Notes: generated by a model from the letters alone, not told the origin. Counted from the first letter of the stretch, positions 6,301 through 13,932 are shown. The stretch is DNA of 13,963 nucleotides from JANNMJ01 sp031397815 (GCA_031397815.1 JANNMJ010000122.1:1-13963), one strand, 5' to 3'. Program-made: numbers and translations.

Positions 6301-7098
6301 AATCAGTTGCAGGCCCCCTACACCAGCGGCCACCAGGGTTTGCCGGGCTTGACTTGGGCCGGGTATCAGCCGGTATTGTACGGTACTATGTACCCGATTT
6401 ATGTCGAACACGCGGATGCGCTAAAAATAGCTGAGTTTAGGACTCCGTATTTGCTCAAGCCCAACGGCACCCTAATGGGGAATCTCTTTTTTGATGCCCT
6501 TGCTAGTTTAGGGTCGCCTAGCAATCCAATCATTGGGCACCAGCGTGCTATCGTGCAGGTGGAGCCTACTCCACCGCTTGAGTACACCACCTACGACGAC
6601 GAGATCGGCTCGGAGCTACTCCAGCCTTATACCATCCTCACCACCAACACTAGTACTCCATCTTACCACGGCGCGTTACATGTGGACGTAGGCGCTCCGC
6701 TCGGTCCGGTAAGACCAAATTTCGATTGCGCGTTCTTAGGCTATCAGCAAGGCTTGCAGAGTACCCTCACGCGTAGTAGTGGACGCATAGCAGGTCTGCC
6801 GTTACCAAGCTCGGCCAGCCGCCACGCGCTTGCGCCGAGCACACCGAACCCTTTTGAGGGGGATGCGACGCTGACCTACCAGCTTGATGGACCAGTAAAA
6901 GAGGCCCGTATCGATGTCCGAGACCTGACCGGCCGTCTGGTCCGCAGCCTCATACTACCCTCCGATGCCACGGGCACCGGTACGGTGCGCCTGACGCTGA
7001 GCGGTCAACCGGCCGGTGTTTATATCGGCCAACTAGTGGTGGGTAATTCAGTACGCGCCACCCAGCGCCTCCTGTTACTCAGCGGTACTAAACATTAA
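3310..7098 (+). CDS. Large secreted surface protein: ice-binding-like, jelly-roll, Ig-like, beta-helix, T9SS type A
   Basis: 1262 residues from the ATG at 3310; the frame is open to a GTG at 3238 but only this ATG gives a sensible signal peptide (about 1-39, ending STQAQ). Domains: about 40-240 resemble the DUF3494 ice-binding/adhesin beta-solenoid (LGRAADFGLLTGGS; ...VIWVIGGNLTCEA); about 257-503 a jelly-roll common in Bacteroidota (NFLLNGGAE, VGWDAASGSPDYF, YYVDDATLTPF); about 504-588 Ig/PKD-like; about 589-1144 a right-handed parallel beta-helix (NSFIRN, GNRFQVLHTG type coils); about 1174-1262 the T9SS type A sorting domain (PNPFEGDATLTY, DLTGRLVRSL, GVYIGQLVVG). No catalytic motif is visible, so adhesion or cell-surface structure is the likely role. 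Composition is visibly less GC-rich than the neighbours. A run of 13 C lies in codons 8-12. It probably forms an operon with the gene at 7115. Confidence 0.85.
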   Translation: MNAVFQNCPPPPRIACIIPTRCWALLLMLMSSFSSTQAQSISVTLGRAADFGLLTGGSLSTDSTAVQVEGKAGAANTASANMYATDSLLTNGTGSVTGALTDAQAAITYVQNLSVPTALPTQLSVGGLYEYSGNLILDTTNFYALTGDTTTSYVIRVTGNLLVKTRGGASLNGRLRTHHVIWVIGGNLTCEAFASLPGIVLVAGTTSVTGSQLGDQALLGIGGISFFAQDPGIGRSAYLSAAILSLPPTAQAVAGPPNCTQLYGQNFLLNGGAENFVRVGRTISNMTAGRSDVVGWDAASGSPDYFNKASAAPSPTVRFSVGTPDNYFGSQVPQRQTTNFAYMGLYAFSKIQGGTGDFYDYIHQPFGDRHLEAGRWYYGEFYVSRGDKCAASVSSIGMFVAEEDAPRRWFTNSANTIAILRLVPPGGTYTSTTPLAIPQIRYKEQPNLASKTQWVRISGAFQATGNERCALIGTFERQNSNVLNASAYYYVDDATLTPFPRASVAKTVIACGSQVTLGSDDCPLPLGAKAVYWWTDDIGSAPTAFSLAPEHTVTVSQTTTYTLHTRVEFSGGQFQDVTSSVTVSIQPTLCRRSCQELGLNYITTDKINSDFIFEAGQTYVLPSSLLIKNAAVVTAKSGAVLLMPVGGRIELDEASTLALNGATITNSCNELWDGIYLLDAASRFIGAAGTTTVPGRRSEISFSTNGVVLSDNPSAAAFPPMRVEYTDFRHNLRHLTWRLEPGMVAPSGSYLRYCTFDSDPELLQEAMSASSPQYGLWGVRVSGDLRTCLITHNDFGRGWLGVFATENVRLGSPTLHSFTDNTFTNEWLAGVYAGGSQNRIVCENSVFLFPQETYPQAGRQFGAELQPLIQPYENEILFHPQRDYTTFGLFNPHGAVTLTGNRFEQPDLTAYANLTAPPFLMARNWQVGAYVNDADNSIIQGNRFQVLHTGLLGMKANSSVVADNVFLECEYGIWVTAPNGVAGNNKICITCNSFIRNNQLQAPYTSGHQGLPGLTWAGYQPVLYGTMYPIYVEHADALKIAEFRTPYLLKPNGTLMGNLFFDALASLGSPSNPIIGHQRAIVQVEPTPPLEYTTYDDEIGSELLQPYTILTTNTSTPSYHGALHVDVGAPLGPVRPNFDCAFLGYQQGLQSTLTRSSGRIAGLPLPSSASRHALAPSTPNPFEGDATLTYQLDGPVKEARIDVRDLTGRLVRSLILPSDATGTGTVRLTLSGQPAGVYIGQLVVGNSVRATQRLLLLSGTKH
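3333..3345 (+). repeat. Homopolymer run of 13 C inside a start-proximal coding region
   Basis: Thirteen consecutive C encode the end of Cys8 and Pro9-Pro12 of the large surface protein. With 13 C the ATG at 3310 is in frame with the gene. With 12 the frame meets TGA at 3389-3391; with 14 it meets TAG at 3408-3410. A tract of this length is prone to slippage, in the cell or in sequencing. Confidence 0.9.
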
Positions 7099-7114
7099 CC
7101 CCTACCCTACCGCT

Positions 7115-9055
7115 ATGACTACCACACTCGCCCACCTCCGGCGTGCGCTTCGGCTTGCGGCCTTCCTGTTGGTTTGTGCCGCCCCTGCGGCGGCGCAAAC
7201 CACGGTGCTCTGGAATCAGTATTGGGTACAGTCTCCGGCGATCTCATTGCAATCAGGCATCGACCCGTATCCTCTACCAGAATATTATCACAGTCTGCAC
7301 CGCCTCTCCCCCACGCGCTACGCCCTGCTCGGCTCCCTGAACACTCGCGATACGACTAATAGGTATTGGCGCGTCACGGCGTATCAACCCCTGCTTACCA
7401 CGCTCACCCTGAGCGGCGACTCCGGACGGCAGCAGATTTATCCGCAGGCCCAGCCCTTCCGCCTCCGCGAATTCCGCTACGCCGCTCCTGCCCACCAGCC
7501 GGGCCGCTTCATCGGGGCGCTCCCCTATGATATCAACTACTTCGTCTTCCCCAGCTCCTCGCTCTACACCGCCGACTCAACCGGCTTTCTGCTTTACGAG
7601 CTGGATACCACCGGCCGCTGCTGGTCGCATTTCTACCGCCCCGATCCGGGCTTTTCGGGCTCCTACCACCGCTACGAGTACAAGGGTCGCACGGCAGTGG
7701 ATCTGCCCGACGGACGCTTAGCCCTGTTTGCCGAAGATAAAGTGGTCAACGGCGGGGCCGCCATCAACGACGACGTCGTGGCCCTGCGCGTCGACCGGCA
7801 GGGCCGCGAGCGGCGGCGCTGGTCGTCGGCGTGGTACCATTCCGATTACCTGCGCTCCATTCAGCCCATGCCCGACGGCTCCTATCTGGCCGTCGGCTCC
7901 ATCGGCGGCCACGATCCGGCCGGCGGGGCGCCCGGCTCTCCCCTCAACTACTGGCTGGTGCGCTTCAGCGCCCGCGGTGATACGCTGCGCACCAAGCACT
8001 TCGGCATCCCCCGCTCGCTGGAAACGGCCAACGACGTGCGCCCTACCCCCGACGGCGGCTACCTGCTCACCGGCTGGCGTGCGCCCGCCGACCCCTACGC
8101 CGACCCCGACGACCAGGGGCAGAACGCCGAAGTCGTCAAGCTCGACAGCACCTGGCAGGAAGAATGGCACTACCACTTCAACGGCTTCCCGCAGTTCGGA
8201 CCCAATGCCGACCTGATGGATGCCCGACCCACTACTGATGGCGGATACGTGCTGCTCGGCAGTCGAACCCCCGATGGGAGAGATACTATTCAGGTCGTCA
8301 TCCGCCGTCTCAACGCCGCGGGCCAGTTGCTCTGGCAAAAGGTGGTCGGGCCAGTACCGGGCTCTCCTTTTCTCGGCGCCTTATACCCCGACTGGGTATA
8401 CGAAGCCGATGGCACCGCCCTTCTGATGGCGCGCACCTACCAACTGCTCAACCGCCCGGCTGGGACCTACGTGCAGTGGGGCACCCTACTCACCAAGCTC
8501 AGCGGCCTGCCCACCCCCTGGGAACCGAATTTCTGCGCCCGTCCGCCTGCCCCGCCCGCCGCCGCCCATACCCAACCTACCCCCGCCGCCTTCGTTTTCA
8601 CCGCCGACTCCACCACCGCCGCCGGGCCGCGCTACGCCGTGCTGAGCCTGTGCACGTGGGACTGGGGCGACGGCGCCCCGCTCGATACCGGCTGGGTCGG
8701 GCACCACCAATACCTCACCGCCGACCCCGTGCGGGTGCGTCAGTGCGTGACCAACAACCTCTTCTGCCAGACCTGCACCGACCATTTCCCCCTCGGCCCC
8801 CTCGGGCTGGCCCAGGAGCTGGCGGCGAGCGTCACGGTCTGGCCGAACCCGTCGGCGGGGGGCGTTTTCACCCTGCGCGCCGAACCCGGCGCGGCCTATT
8901 ACATCACCGATGCTGTGGGCCGCACCGTGGCTGCTAATCGCACGCAGAATCCCGAAACGCCGCTTGACTTACGCGCCCACGCGGCGGGGTTGTATACGCT
9001 CAGCCTCACTTGGCCCGACGGTCGGGCTGTGCGCAAACGCTTGATGCGGCAGTAG
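7115..9055 (+). CDS. Secreted beta-propeller-like protein with PKD-like and T9SS type A domains
   Basis: 646 residues. A Sec signal peptide (MTTTLAHLRRALRLAAFLLV..., cleaved near AAAQ, residue 28) leads into a region with regularly spaced motifs about 56-61 residues apart: LPDGRLALFAED (~195), PMPDGSYLAVGS (~251), PTPDGGYLLTGW (~311) and PTTDGGYVLLGS (~372). Such DGGY-x-G repeats suggest beta-propeller blades. A PKD-like domain follows (~492-552, with LCTWDWGDG), then a T9SS type A tail (~576-646: VWPNPSAGGVF, DAVGRTVAANR, AAGLYTLSLTWPDG). T9SS tails direct outer-membrane translocation and then release or surface anchoring. It starts 16 bp after the preceding stop codon, so the two are probably co-transcribed and may act together. 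No enzyme motif is seen; the specific role is unknown. Confidence 0.85.
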   Translation: MTTTLAHLRRALRLAAFLLVCAAPAAAQTTVLWNQYWVQSPAISLQSGIDPYPLPEYYHSLHRLSPTRYALLGSLNTRDTTNRYWRVTAYQPLLTTLTLSGDSGRQQIYPQAQPFRLREFRYAAPAHQPGRFIGALPYDINYFVFPSSSLYTADSTGFLLYELDTTGRCWSHFYRPDPGFSGSYHRYEYKGRTAVDLPDGRLALFAEDKVVNGGAAINDDVVALRVDRQGRERRRWSSAWYHSDYLRSIQPMPDGSYLAVGSIGGHDPAGGAPGSPLNYWLVRFSARGDTLRTKHFGIPRSLETANDVRPTPDGGYLLTGWRAPADPYADPDDQGQNAEVVKLDSTWQEEWHYHFNGFPQFGPNADLMDARPTTDGGYVLLGSRTPDGRDTIQVVIRRLNAAGQLLWQKVVGPVPGSPFLGALYPDWVYEADGTALLMARTYQLLNRPAGTYVQWGTLLTKLSGLPTPWEPNFCARPPAPPAAAHTQPTPAAFVFTADSTTAAGPRYAVLSLCTWDWGDGAPLDTGWVGHHQYLTADPVRVRQCVTNNLFCQTCTDHFPLGPLGLAQELAASVTVWPNPSAGGVFTLRAEPGAAYYITDAVGRTVAANRTQNPETPLDLRAHAAGLYTLSLTWPDGRAVRKRLMRQ

Positions 9056-9114
9056 GGAAAGGGGATGTGAAAGATGTGGGGATGTGGGAATGTGAAGAGC
9101 AATCAATGTAAAAC

Positions 9115-9157
9115 GATTTGGCCGGGCGCGCTGCTATTGAGCACGCCCGGCCAAATC
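9115..9157. terminator. Long hairpin between convergent genes (likely bidirectional terminator)
   Basis: 18-bp arms (9115-9132 and 9140-9157) pair with one mismatch around the loop GCTATTG. On the minus strand the stem is followed by GTTTTAC, and on the plus strand by ATTTAG. It lies between the convergent gene at 7115-9055 and the aminopeptidase. Relative to copy A, one stem pair differs on both sides (A-T against T-A). Confidence 0.55.
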
Positions 9158-9187
9158 ATTTAGAGGCTATTGCTATACGAAAGTCCG

Positions 9188-9223
9188 AGAGGCGGTGCGA
9201 TACGGCGAATCAACACCGTCTCT
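9188..9223. repeat. Short hairpin of repeat copy B
   Basis: AGAGGCGGTG pairs with CACCGTCTCT, with one G-U wobble, around a 16-nt loop. It sits 22 bp downstream of the aminopeptidase stop codon on the minus strand. It is the counterpart of 3055-3090. Confidence 0.6.
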
Positions 9224-9244
9224 GGGACAGAGCCGGCCACGTTA

Positions 9245-11365
9245 CTACTGCCGCGCAAAGCGCGCCTGCTGGGTGCGGCCAGTGGCCGAGTCGGTGAGGC
9301 GCAGCACGTAAACACCGGGCGCAAGTGCAGCGATGTTGAGCTGGTCAGAGCTAGCGGGTACGAGCTGGCGGGACACCTGACGGCCCGTCAAGTCGAGGAT
9401 TTCGGCGGTGCGGGGGGTGTGGGCGATGGGCAAAATGAGCTTATCGGTGCAGGGGTTGGGGTGGAGCGCGAGCCGGACGGCGGCTGGCTCAGCGGCGGCG
9501 AGGCCGGTGGGCTGGAGCGCGTTGTTGCGGCGCAAGCGCAGCACCTGCATCAGATTCCACTTGGCGGGGTCCAGCTCGACGCGAGTGACCGTGGCGCCCG
9601 CGGGGAGCGGCAGCGTCCAGCGCTGCGACGGCTGGAGCTGCTCCACACGCAGTGTGACCGGCGCGATACCCGCCTGCGAGAACGTCACGCGGACTTCGAG
9701 CGGCAACCGAAAGAACGGCGTGACCCCAGAAGCAGTAGTGGTCTGGACGCTCTCAAAAACGAGCTGCCCGCCGACCTGATTCCAACCGGCATCGAGGCGC
9801 GGGAAGCCTTCGCCGCTAATCCACTGCTCAAAAAACCAGCCCAGCGGCTGATTGACGGTGGTTTCGAGGGAATGCTGCAAGTCGGCGGTGGTCGCCACAG
9901 AATCGGTGTACTGGCGCTGGTAGGCGGTCAGGGCAGCGAAGAAGAGGGAGTCGTTGTTGATGACGTGGCGCAGCATATGCACCACGGCGCCGCCCTTCTG
10001 GTAGGTCAGCGCATAATCGAAGATGCGGCCGTTGTCGAGGGTATCGGGGACGGCTACCGAGCCGGTAAACTCTTGCAGCGCCGACTGATGCGTATCGGCC
10101 ATCCACGCGGCGGCGTCGCCGGTGCCGGGATTTAGAGCTTCGAGGGCGATGTATTCGCCGTAGGAAGCGAAGCCTTCGTTGAGCCAGATATCACGCCACG
10201 AGCGGCACGTCTCGTTGTCGCCGAACCACTGGTGGAACAGCTCGTGCGCCGTCAGGGTAAACTCGAACGTGCCCTGCGTGGTCATCGTCTGGTGCTCCAT
10301 CCCGCCGCCGAGCGGGGCCATCGAGTGGCCGTATTTCTCTTTCCAGAATGGATAGAGGCCAACTTTCTCCGAAAAAGCCTCGATCATCGGCACCGTAGCG
10401 TCGATGTCGGCTTGCCAGAAAGGCAGCGTCTGTGGGTTGTCGTATAGGTAATTGACGACGGGAATCGAATCGGCGGCGGGCAGACCGGCGGGATGCGCGT
10501 AAATCGTGTAATCAACGTACTTCGCCACCGCCACCGACACGAGGTAATAGGCAACCGGGTAGCGCGACTTCCACTCGTACCGCGCCTTGCCGTTCGGGCG
10601 GGGCGTTACGCGCTCCAACACGCCGTTCGAGCCGACTTTATTATCCGCCGCCGTCGTGACCCACACGGCCACCGAGTCGAGCTTATCGTTCAGCGTCTGC
10701 TTGCACGGCCACCACTCATACGCCGAAAACGGCTGCGACAGCGTCCAAGTCACCTGATTTCCCCACCGGGGGGAGCTTTGCGTAGTGATGCCGTCGCCAA
10801 TAGCGGCGGCGCCCGTCGGGGTGGGTGTGCCGCGGTACCACGCGTGCCACGTAAACTGCGCGCCGGGCGCCACGGCCGTCAGCGGCCGAACGCGGATGTT
10901 GCCGCTGGTGAGGCGCTGAATCCGCGCGGCGGGCACCCGAACGCCGTTCACCTGCACCGAGTCGAGGGTCAGGCTCGGGTGCAGCTCCAGCCCGATGGTA
11001 TCGAGCGGGGCGGTGGCGGAGCGGTTGCGCGCCCACGTCTGCACGTTGGAGCCGACGCCGAGCGTGGTGCCGGTGCGCTCGATGGCGAGGTCGAGGTGGC
11101 AATACGTGACGTCGTAGCGGTTCATCAGGCGCTCGTGGTCACGCGAGCCGCTGGCTACGCGCCGCGCCGTGGCGCCCGCTTGCGCCAAATGGCTTTTGCG
11201 GCAGGCCGCGCCGCCGGTCAAGGCTCCATCCGTACCGAAAGCGCTGCGAGGCGCCGGAGCGATAAGGGGCGGCCCCGCGCTTACGCGCTGCGCTTGGGCG
11301 GAATGATGAGAGAGGACGCCCGCCATCACGGCCGGAACGAGGGTCAAAAGAGTCGAAAATCGCAT
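9245..11365 (-). CDS. Secreted M1-family zinc aminopeptidase with T9SS type A domain
   Basis: 706 residues from the ATG at 11365; 13 more would fit from 11404, but this start gives a clean signal peptide (MRFSTLLTLVPAVMAG...SAQAQ). M1 (gluzincin) hallmarks are present: the substrate-binding GGGMEH (about 353-358), the zinc motif HELFH (374-378), and a second zinc ligand in WLNEGFASYGE (Glu397), 18 residues after HELFH. A downstream YQKGGAVVHMLR supplies the usual catalytic tyrosine. These enzymes remove N-terminal amino acids from peptides. The last ~75 residues are a T9SS type A sorting domain (HPNPCTDKLILPI, DLTGRQVSRQL, APGVYVLRLTD). It should therefore act outside the cell or on its surface, feeding on peptides. 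Two stop codons in tandem (TAG TAA) end it. It is divergent from the gene at 11585. Confidence 0.93.
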   Translation of the reverse strand: MRFSTLLTLVPAVMAGVLSHHSAQAQRVSAGPPLIAPAPRSAFGTDGALTGGAACRKSHLAQAGATARRVASGSRDHERLMNRYDVTYCHLDLAIERTGTTLGVGSNVQTWARNRSATAPLDTIGLELHPSLTLDSVQVNGVRVPAARIQRLTSGNIRVRPLTAVAPGAQFTWHAWYRGTPTPTGAAAIGDGITTQSSPRWGNQVTWTLSQPFSAYEWWPCKQTLNDKLDSVAVWVTTAADNKVGSNGVLERVTPRPNGKARYEWKSRYPVAYYLVSVAVAKYVDYTIYAHPAGLPAADSIPVVNYLYDNPQTLPFWQADIDATVPMIEAFSEKVGLYPFWKEKYGHSMAPLGGGMEHQTMTTQGTFEFTLTAHELFHQWFGDNETCRSWRDIWLNEGFASYGEYIALEALNPGTGDAAAWMADTHQSALQEFTGSVAVPDTLDNGRIFDYALTYQKGGAVVHMLRHVINNDSLFFAALTAYQRQYTDSVATTADLQHSLETTVNQPLGWFFEQWISGEGFPRLDAGWNQVGGQLVFESVQTTTASGVTPFFRLPLEVRVTFSQAGIAPVTLRVEQLQPSQRWTLPLPAGATVTRVELDPAKWNLMQVLRLRRNNALQPTGLAAAEPAAVRLALHPNPCTDKLILPIAHTPRTAEILDLTGRQVSRQLVPASSDQLNIAALAPGVYVLRLTDSATGRTQQARFARQ

Positions 11366-11403
11366 GAATGAGGAGAAAACCGGAAGGCGATACCGCCGTT
11401 CCA

Positions 11404-11411
11404 CGAAGGTA
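11404..11411 (-). promoter_or_regulatory. Possible Bacteroidota -7 element for the aminopeptidase
   Basis: The minus strand reads TACCTTCG, seven of eight matches to the Bacteroidota -7 consensus TAnnTTTG, about 40 bp upstream of the chosen start codon. A TTG lies 16 bases upstream, slightly short of the usual spacing, so this is tentative. Confidence 0.25.
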
Positions 11412-11584
11412 AGAACAGATTGGCGGGCAATTCGTCGAGGAAAATCGGTCCTTTGTCGGTGATATCTTTAGGGGCAGGAACGCACACGTAGGTGTTTTGC
11501 GTCCTTCGTTTCACGATGGCATTCTTCCCTCTTTTTCCTCAGGCCTTTGGCCAGTCCATTCGGGCACCGCGACAGTCGGACCGA

Positions 11585-13474
11585 ATGGCTTTTCTGTTGC
11601 CGCTTTTGCTCCTGCTCTTCCTGCTGAGCGGAGCCTTTCAGAGCCGCGCGACGCACATCGTGGGTGGGCAGCTTCAGATGAGCCACCTGAGCGCGGGGCG
11701 CTACCAAATCGGGCTGACGCTTTATTTCGATGCCGTCAATGGCTCACCGAATGCCCGCCAAACAGATTTGCCGGTTTATTTCTACGAGAAAAGAACGCGG
11801 CTGCTGAAAGATTCTGTCACGCTCGACCTGATGAGCACCACCAACGTGGCGTATAGCGGCGTAAACTGCCAGCTATCGAGCCTTCGGACGGATAATCTTA
11901 CTTACGAGGCCACCGTCAACCTGAATCCCGCGCGCTACACCGACGCCGGCGGCTATTACATCAGCTGGGAGCGCTGCTGCCGCAACGGCATCATCACCAA
12001 TATTCAATTACCCGGCGATGCGGCGCAGGTATTTTATTTAGAATTTCCGGCGATGCAGCGCGGCGGCCAGCCGTTCGTGAATTCCTCGCCCGAGGGGTTT
12101 ACGGCTTCCGGGGATTATGCGTGCGTAGAGTCTCCCTTCCGGGCAGCATTCGGCGGAACCGACCCCGACGGTGATTCCCTCGTGTATGACCTCGTGACGC
12201 CGCTCAACGGCCACGCCCGCAGTCTGCCGAACGCGCTGATTCAGCCCCGCCCCGCCCGGCCGGGACCTTACCAGAAAGTGCGCTGGCTGCCGGGATTCGA
12301 CTCGCTGAACCAGATAACCGGGCCGCAGCCGCTCACCGTAAACCGCCAAACCGGCGAGCTGGCGTTTACCGCCGGGCAGCCGGGGCTGTACGTGTTCGCG
12401 GTGCGCTGCACCGAGTACCGGGCGGGCCGCCGAATCGGTGAGGTGCGACGTGAGTTTCAGCAGGTGGTCGTGAATTGCCCGACGAACCCGGCGCCCTCGC
12501 TTTCGCTCACGCAGCTCGGGCCGCCGCGCCAAGCGCTGCCGTACATCCCCGGCTCGGTCATTCAGCTCCCCGACCCGCCCGCGTTCCGCTGCCTGAACCT
12601 GTACGCCGTGGATGGCGACAATAACTCGCAGCTCAATCTGCGGGTCATTGCCGACCCCGCGCAGCCCACCCCGAGCCTGCCTTCCCTGAGCGTGACGCGG
12701 GGCGTGGTGAACGCCAACGGCCGCCGCGATACGCTTATCGCCACCCTGTGCTTCGACGAATGTTTCGGGCGTGAAGGCGCCGCCGTGCGCCTCGCCATCA
12801 TCGCCGAAGACCGAGCCTGTCCGCAGCCCAACCGCGATACGGTGTGGCTGACGGTGCAGAGCCGCGTCATTCCGGATACGCGCCCCACGATCAGCATCAT
12901 CGATTCGGCGGCGACGTTTTCGAGCAAGCCCGGCGGCACCATCACGTTCCCGTTCATCGGCCTCGACCCCGATCCGCTCACCCGCGTCACGGTCCTTGCT
13001 ACGAACCTAACCGACCCTGACTTCCGTGGGCAAACCATCATCTGCCCCACCCGCACCGGCGACAACGCCGCCTCCACGCGCCTGACGTGGCCGCTAAGCT
13101 GCACGATGAAGCCCGGCGATTACGATCTCAGACTACAAGTGTATTCCGAGGCCTGCTCGCGCCTGCTCACCACGGATACGGTGATGCGCGTAACCGTGCT
13201 GCCCCCGGACACCACGTTCATTCAGCCGCCCAACATCTTCACCCCCAACGCCGACGGCCTCAACGACGATTTCCGTCCGGCCGCCGGTATCCTCGCGGGC
13301 TGCGGACAGGAATTCCGCCGCCTCCGCATCTTCAACCGCTGGGGCCGCGAAGTCTTCACTTCCCCCGAACGGATGGCCGTCTGGACGGGAGATAAGCTGA
13401 GCGCGGGGATGTATTTCTACTTCCTCGAATACTCTGACCGCACGTATAAAGGGTGGGTGGAGCTGGTGCGTTAG
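11585..13474 (+). CDS. Gliding motility-associated-type secreted protein, T9SS type B (CHU_C) domain
   Basis: 629 residues from the ATG at 11585, which gives a compact signal peptide (MAFLLPLLLLLFLLSG...SRA) followed by THIVGGQLQ, the usual mature N-terminus of this Bacteroidota family (commonly ATHIVGGE). An ATG at 11516 and a GTG at 11492 are in frame and would add 23 or 31 residues. The middle has repeated Ig/cadherin-like strands, including FGGTDPDGDSLVYDLVTP near residue 190 and paired cysteines (WERCCRNG; LCFDECFG). Residues from about 547 form the gliding motility-associated C-terminal/type B sorting domain: PPNIFTPNADGLNDDF, LRIFNRWGREVF, WTGDKLSAGMYFYFLEYSD, YKGWVELVR. Type B tails export proteins by T9SS, often as surface adhesins; the exact partner is unknown. 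Confidence 0.9.
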   Translation: MAFLLPLLLLLFLLSGAFQSRATHIVGGQLQMSHLSAGRYQIGLTLYFDAVNGSPNARQTDLPVYFYEKRTRLLKDSVTLDLMSTTNVAYSGVNCQLSSLRTDNLTYEATVNLNPARYTDAGGYYISWERCCRNGIITNIQLPGDAAQVFYLEFPAMQRGGQPFVNSSPEGFTASGDYACVESPFRAAFGGTDPDGDSLVYDLVTPLNGHARSLPNALIQPRPARPGPYQKVRWLPGFDSLNQITGPQPLTVNRQTGELAFTAGQPGLYVFAVRCTEYRAGRRIGEVRREFQQVVVNCPTNPAPSLSLTQLGPPRQALPYIPGSVIQLPDPPAFRCLNLYAVDGDNNSQLNLRVIADPAQPTPSLPSLSVTRGVVNANGRRDTLIATLCFDECFGREGAAVRLAIIAEDRACPQPNRDTVWLTVQSRVIPDTRPTISIIDSAATFSSKPGGTITFPFIGLDPDPLTRVTVLATNLTDPDFRGQTIICPTRTGDNAASTRLTWPLSCTMKPGDYDLRLQVYSEACSRLLTTDTVMRVTVLPPDTTFIQPPNIFTPNADGLNDDFRPAAGILAGCGQEFRRLRIFNRWGREVFTSPERMAVWTGDKLSAGMYFYFLEYSDRTYKGWVELVR

Positions 13475-13481
13475 GCGTGCC

Positions 13482-13871
13482 AAACTCCCCGCCCCCTTGG
13501 GGAAGGGGTGCCCCGCAGGGGCGGGGTGGGGAACGCGGTTACGGCACGGCGGTTATTGGAACGCGGTAGACGTCCCCAGCTACATGCGGGCGGGCACAAG
13601 GCCGCGCCCCTACAAGTGTTCGTAATTGATGGTGGCGGCGACGGGGCGTTGAATTGGTACCCCCATAAAACCGGCACCGGGACGGTGCAGGATACGTAGG
13701 TTGGGGTGGTGCTGGTGAATAGACGGGCTAAACTGCCGTCCGTAGCCACCCGTAGGGGCGTGGCCTTGTGCCCGCCCGCATGCGGCTGGGCTACGGCAAT
13801 AACCGCCTGTATCTGCGTGTCCCCCCACCCCGGCCCTGCGGGCCACCCCTCCCCTCCGGGGCGGGGAGTTT
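13482..13871. mobile_element. Composite inverted-repeat element (MITE/REP-like), no transposase
   Basis: The left part (13482-13613) and right part (13752-13871) are imperfect reverse complements. The outer 14 bp (AAACTCCCCGCCCC / GGGGCGGGGAGTTT) match perfectly. The inner 31 bp (13583-13613 against 13752-13782) match with one difference. Shared AATAACCGCC and CCCCACCCC blocks lie between. The centre (13614-13751) holds a small GCACCG-GGA-CGGTGC hairpin. The minus strand of the centre is open into the left arm (ends NYEHL, TAG), but I recognise no protein. It fills the gap after the type B gene and may also end its transcript. Confidence 0.6.
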
Positions 13872-13932
13872 TTCCCTTTTATCGCGCCCCTTATTTTTCC
13901 CTTCTATTGCACCCGTGGAGGGTATACTTCGC

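Larger units (their letters stand above)
9107..9319. repeat. Direct repeat copy B (matches 2974-3188)
   Basis: It carries the same order as copy A: long hairpin, AGGCTATTGCTATACGAAA, short hairpin, then the minus-strand coding tail. Here the tail is the intact 3' end of the aminopeptidase gene, so this is likely the original copy. Confidence 0.85.

Noticed and set aside
7718..8338. 206-codon minus-strand ORF
   Set aside because: It mirrors the propeller-like gene; its Val/Gly-rich protein reflects reversed GC-rich codons.
9170..10135. 321-codon plus-strand ORF
   Set aside because: It is antisense to the M1 aminopeptidase and exists because of high GC; the opposite strand carries all zinc-peptidase motifs.
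10493..11371. 292-codon plus-strand ORF
   Set aside because: Also antisense to the aminopeptidase, arginine-rich and without recognisable domains.
13610..13846. 78-codon minus-strand ORF within the composite repeat
   Set aside because: Most of it is repeat-arm sequence, several overlapping frames are equally open, and I recognise no domain; kept only as a note on the element's centre.
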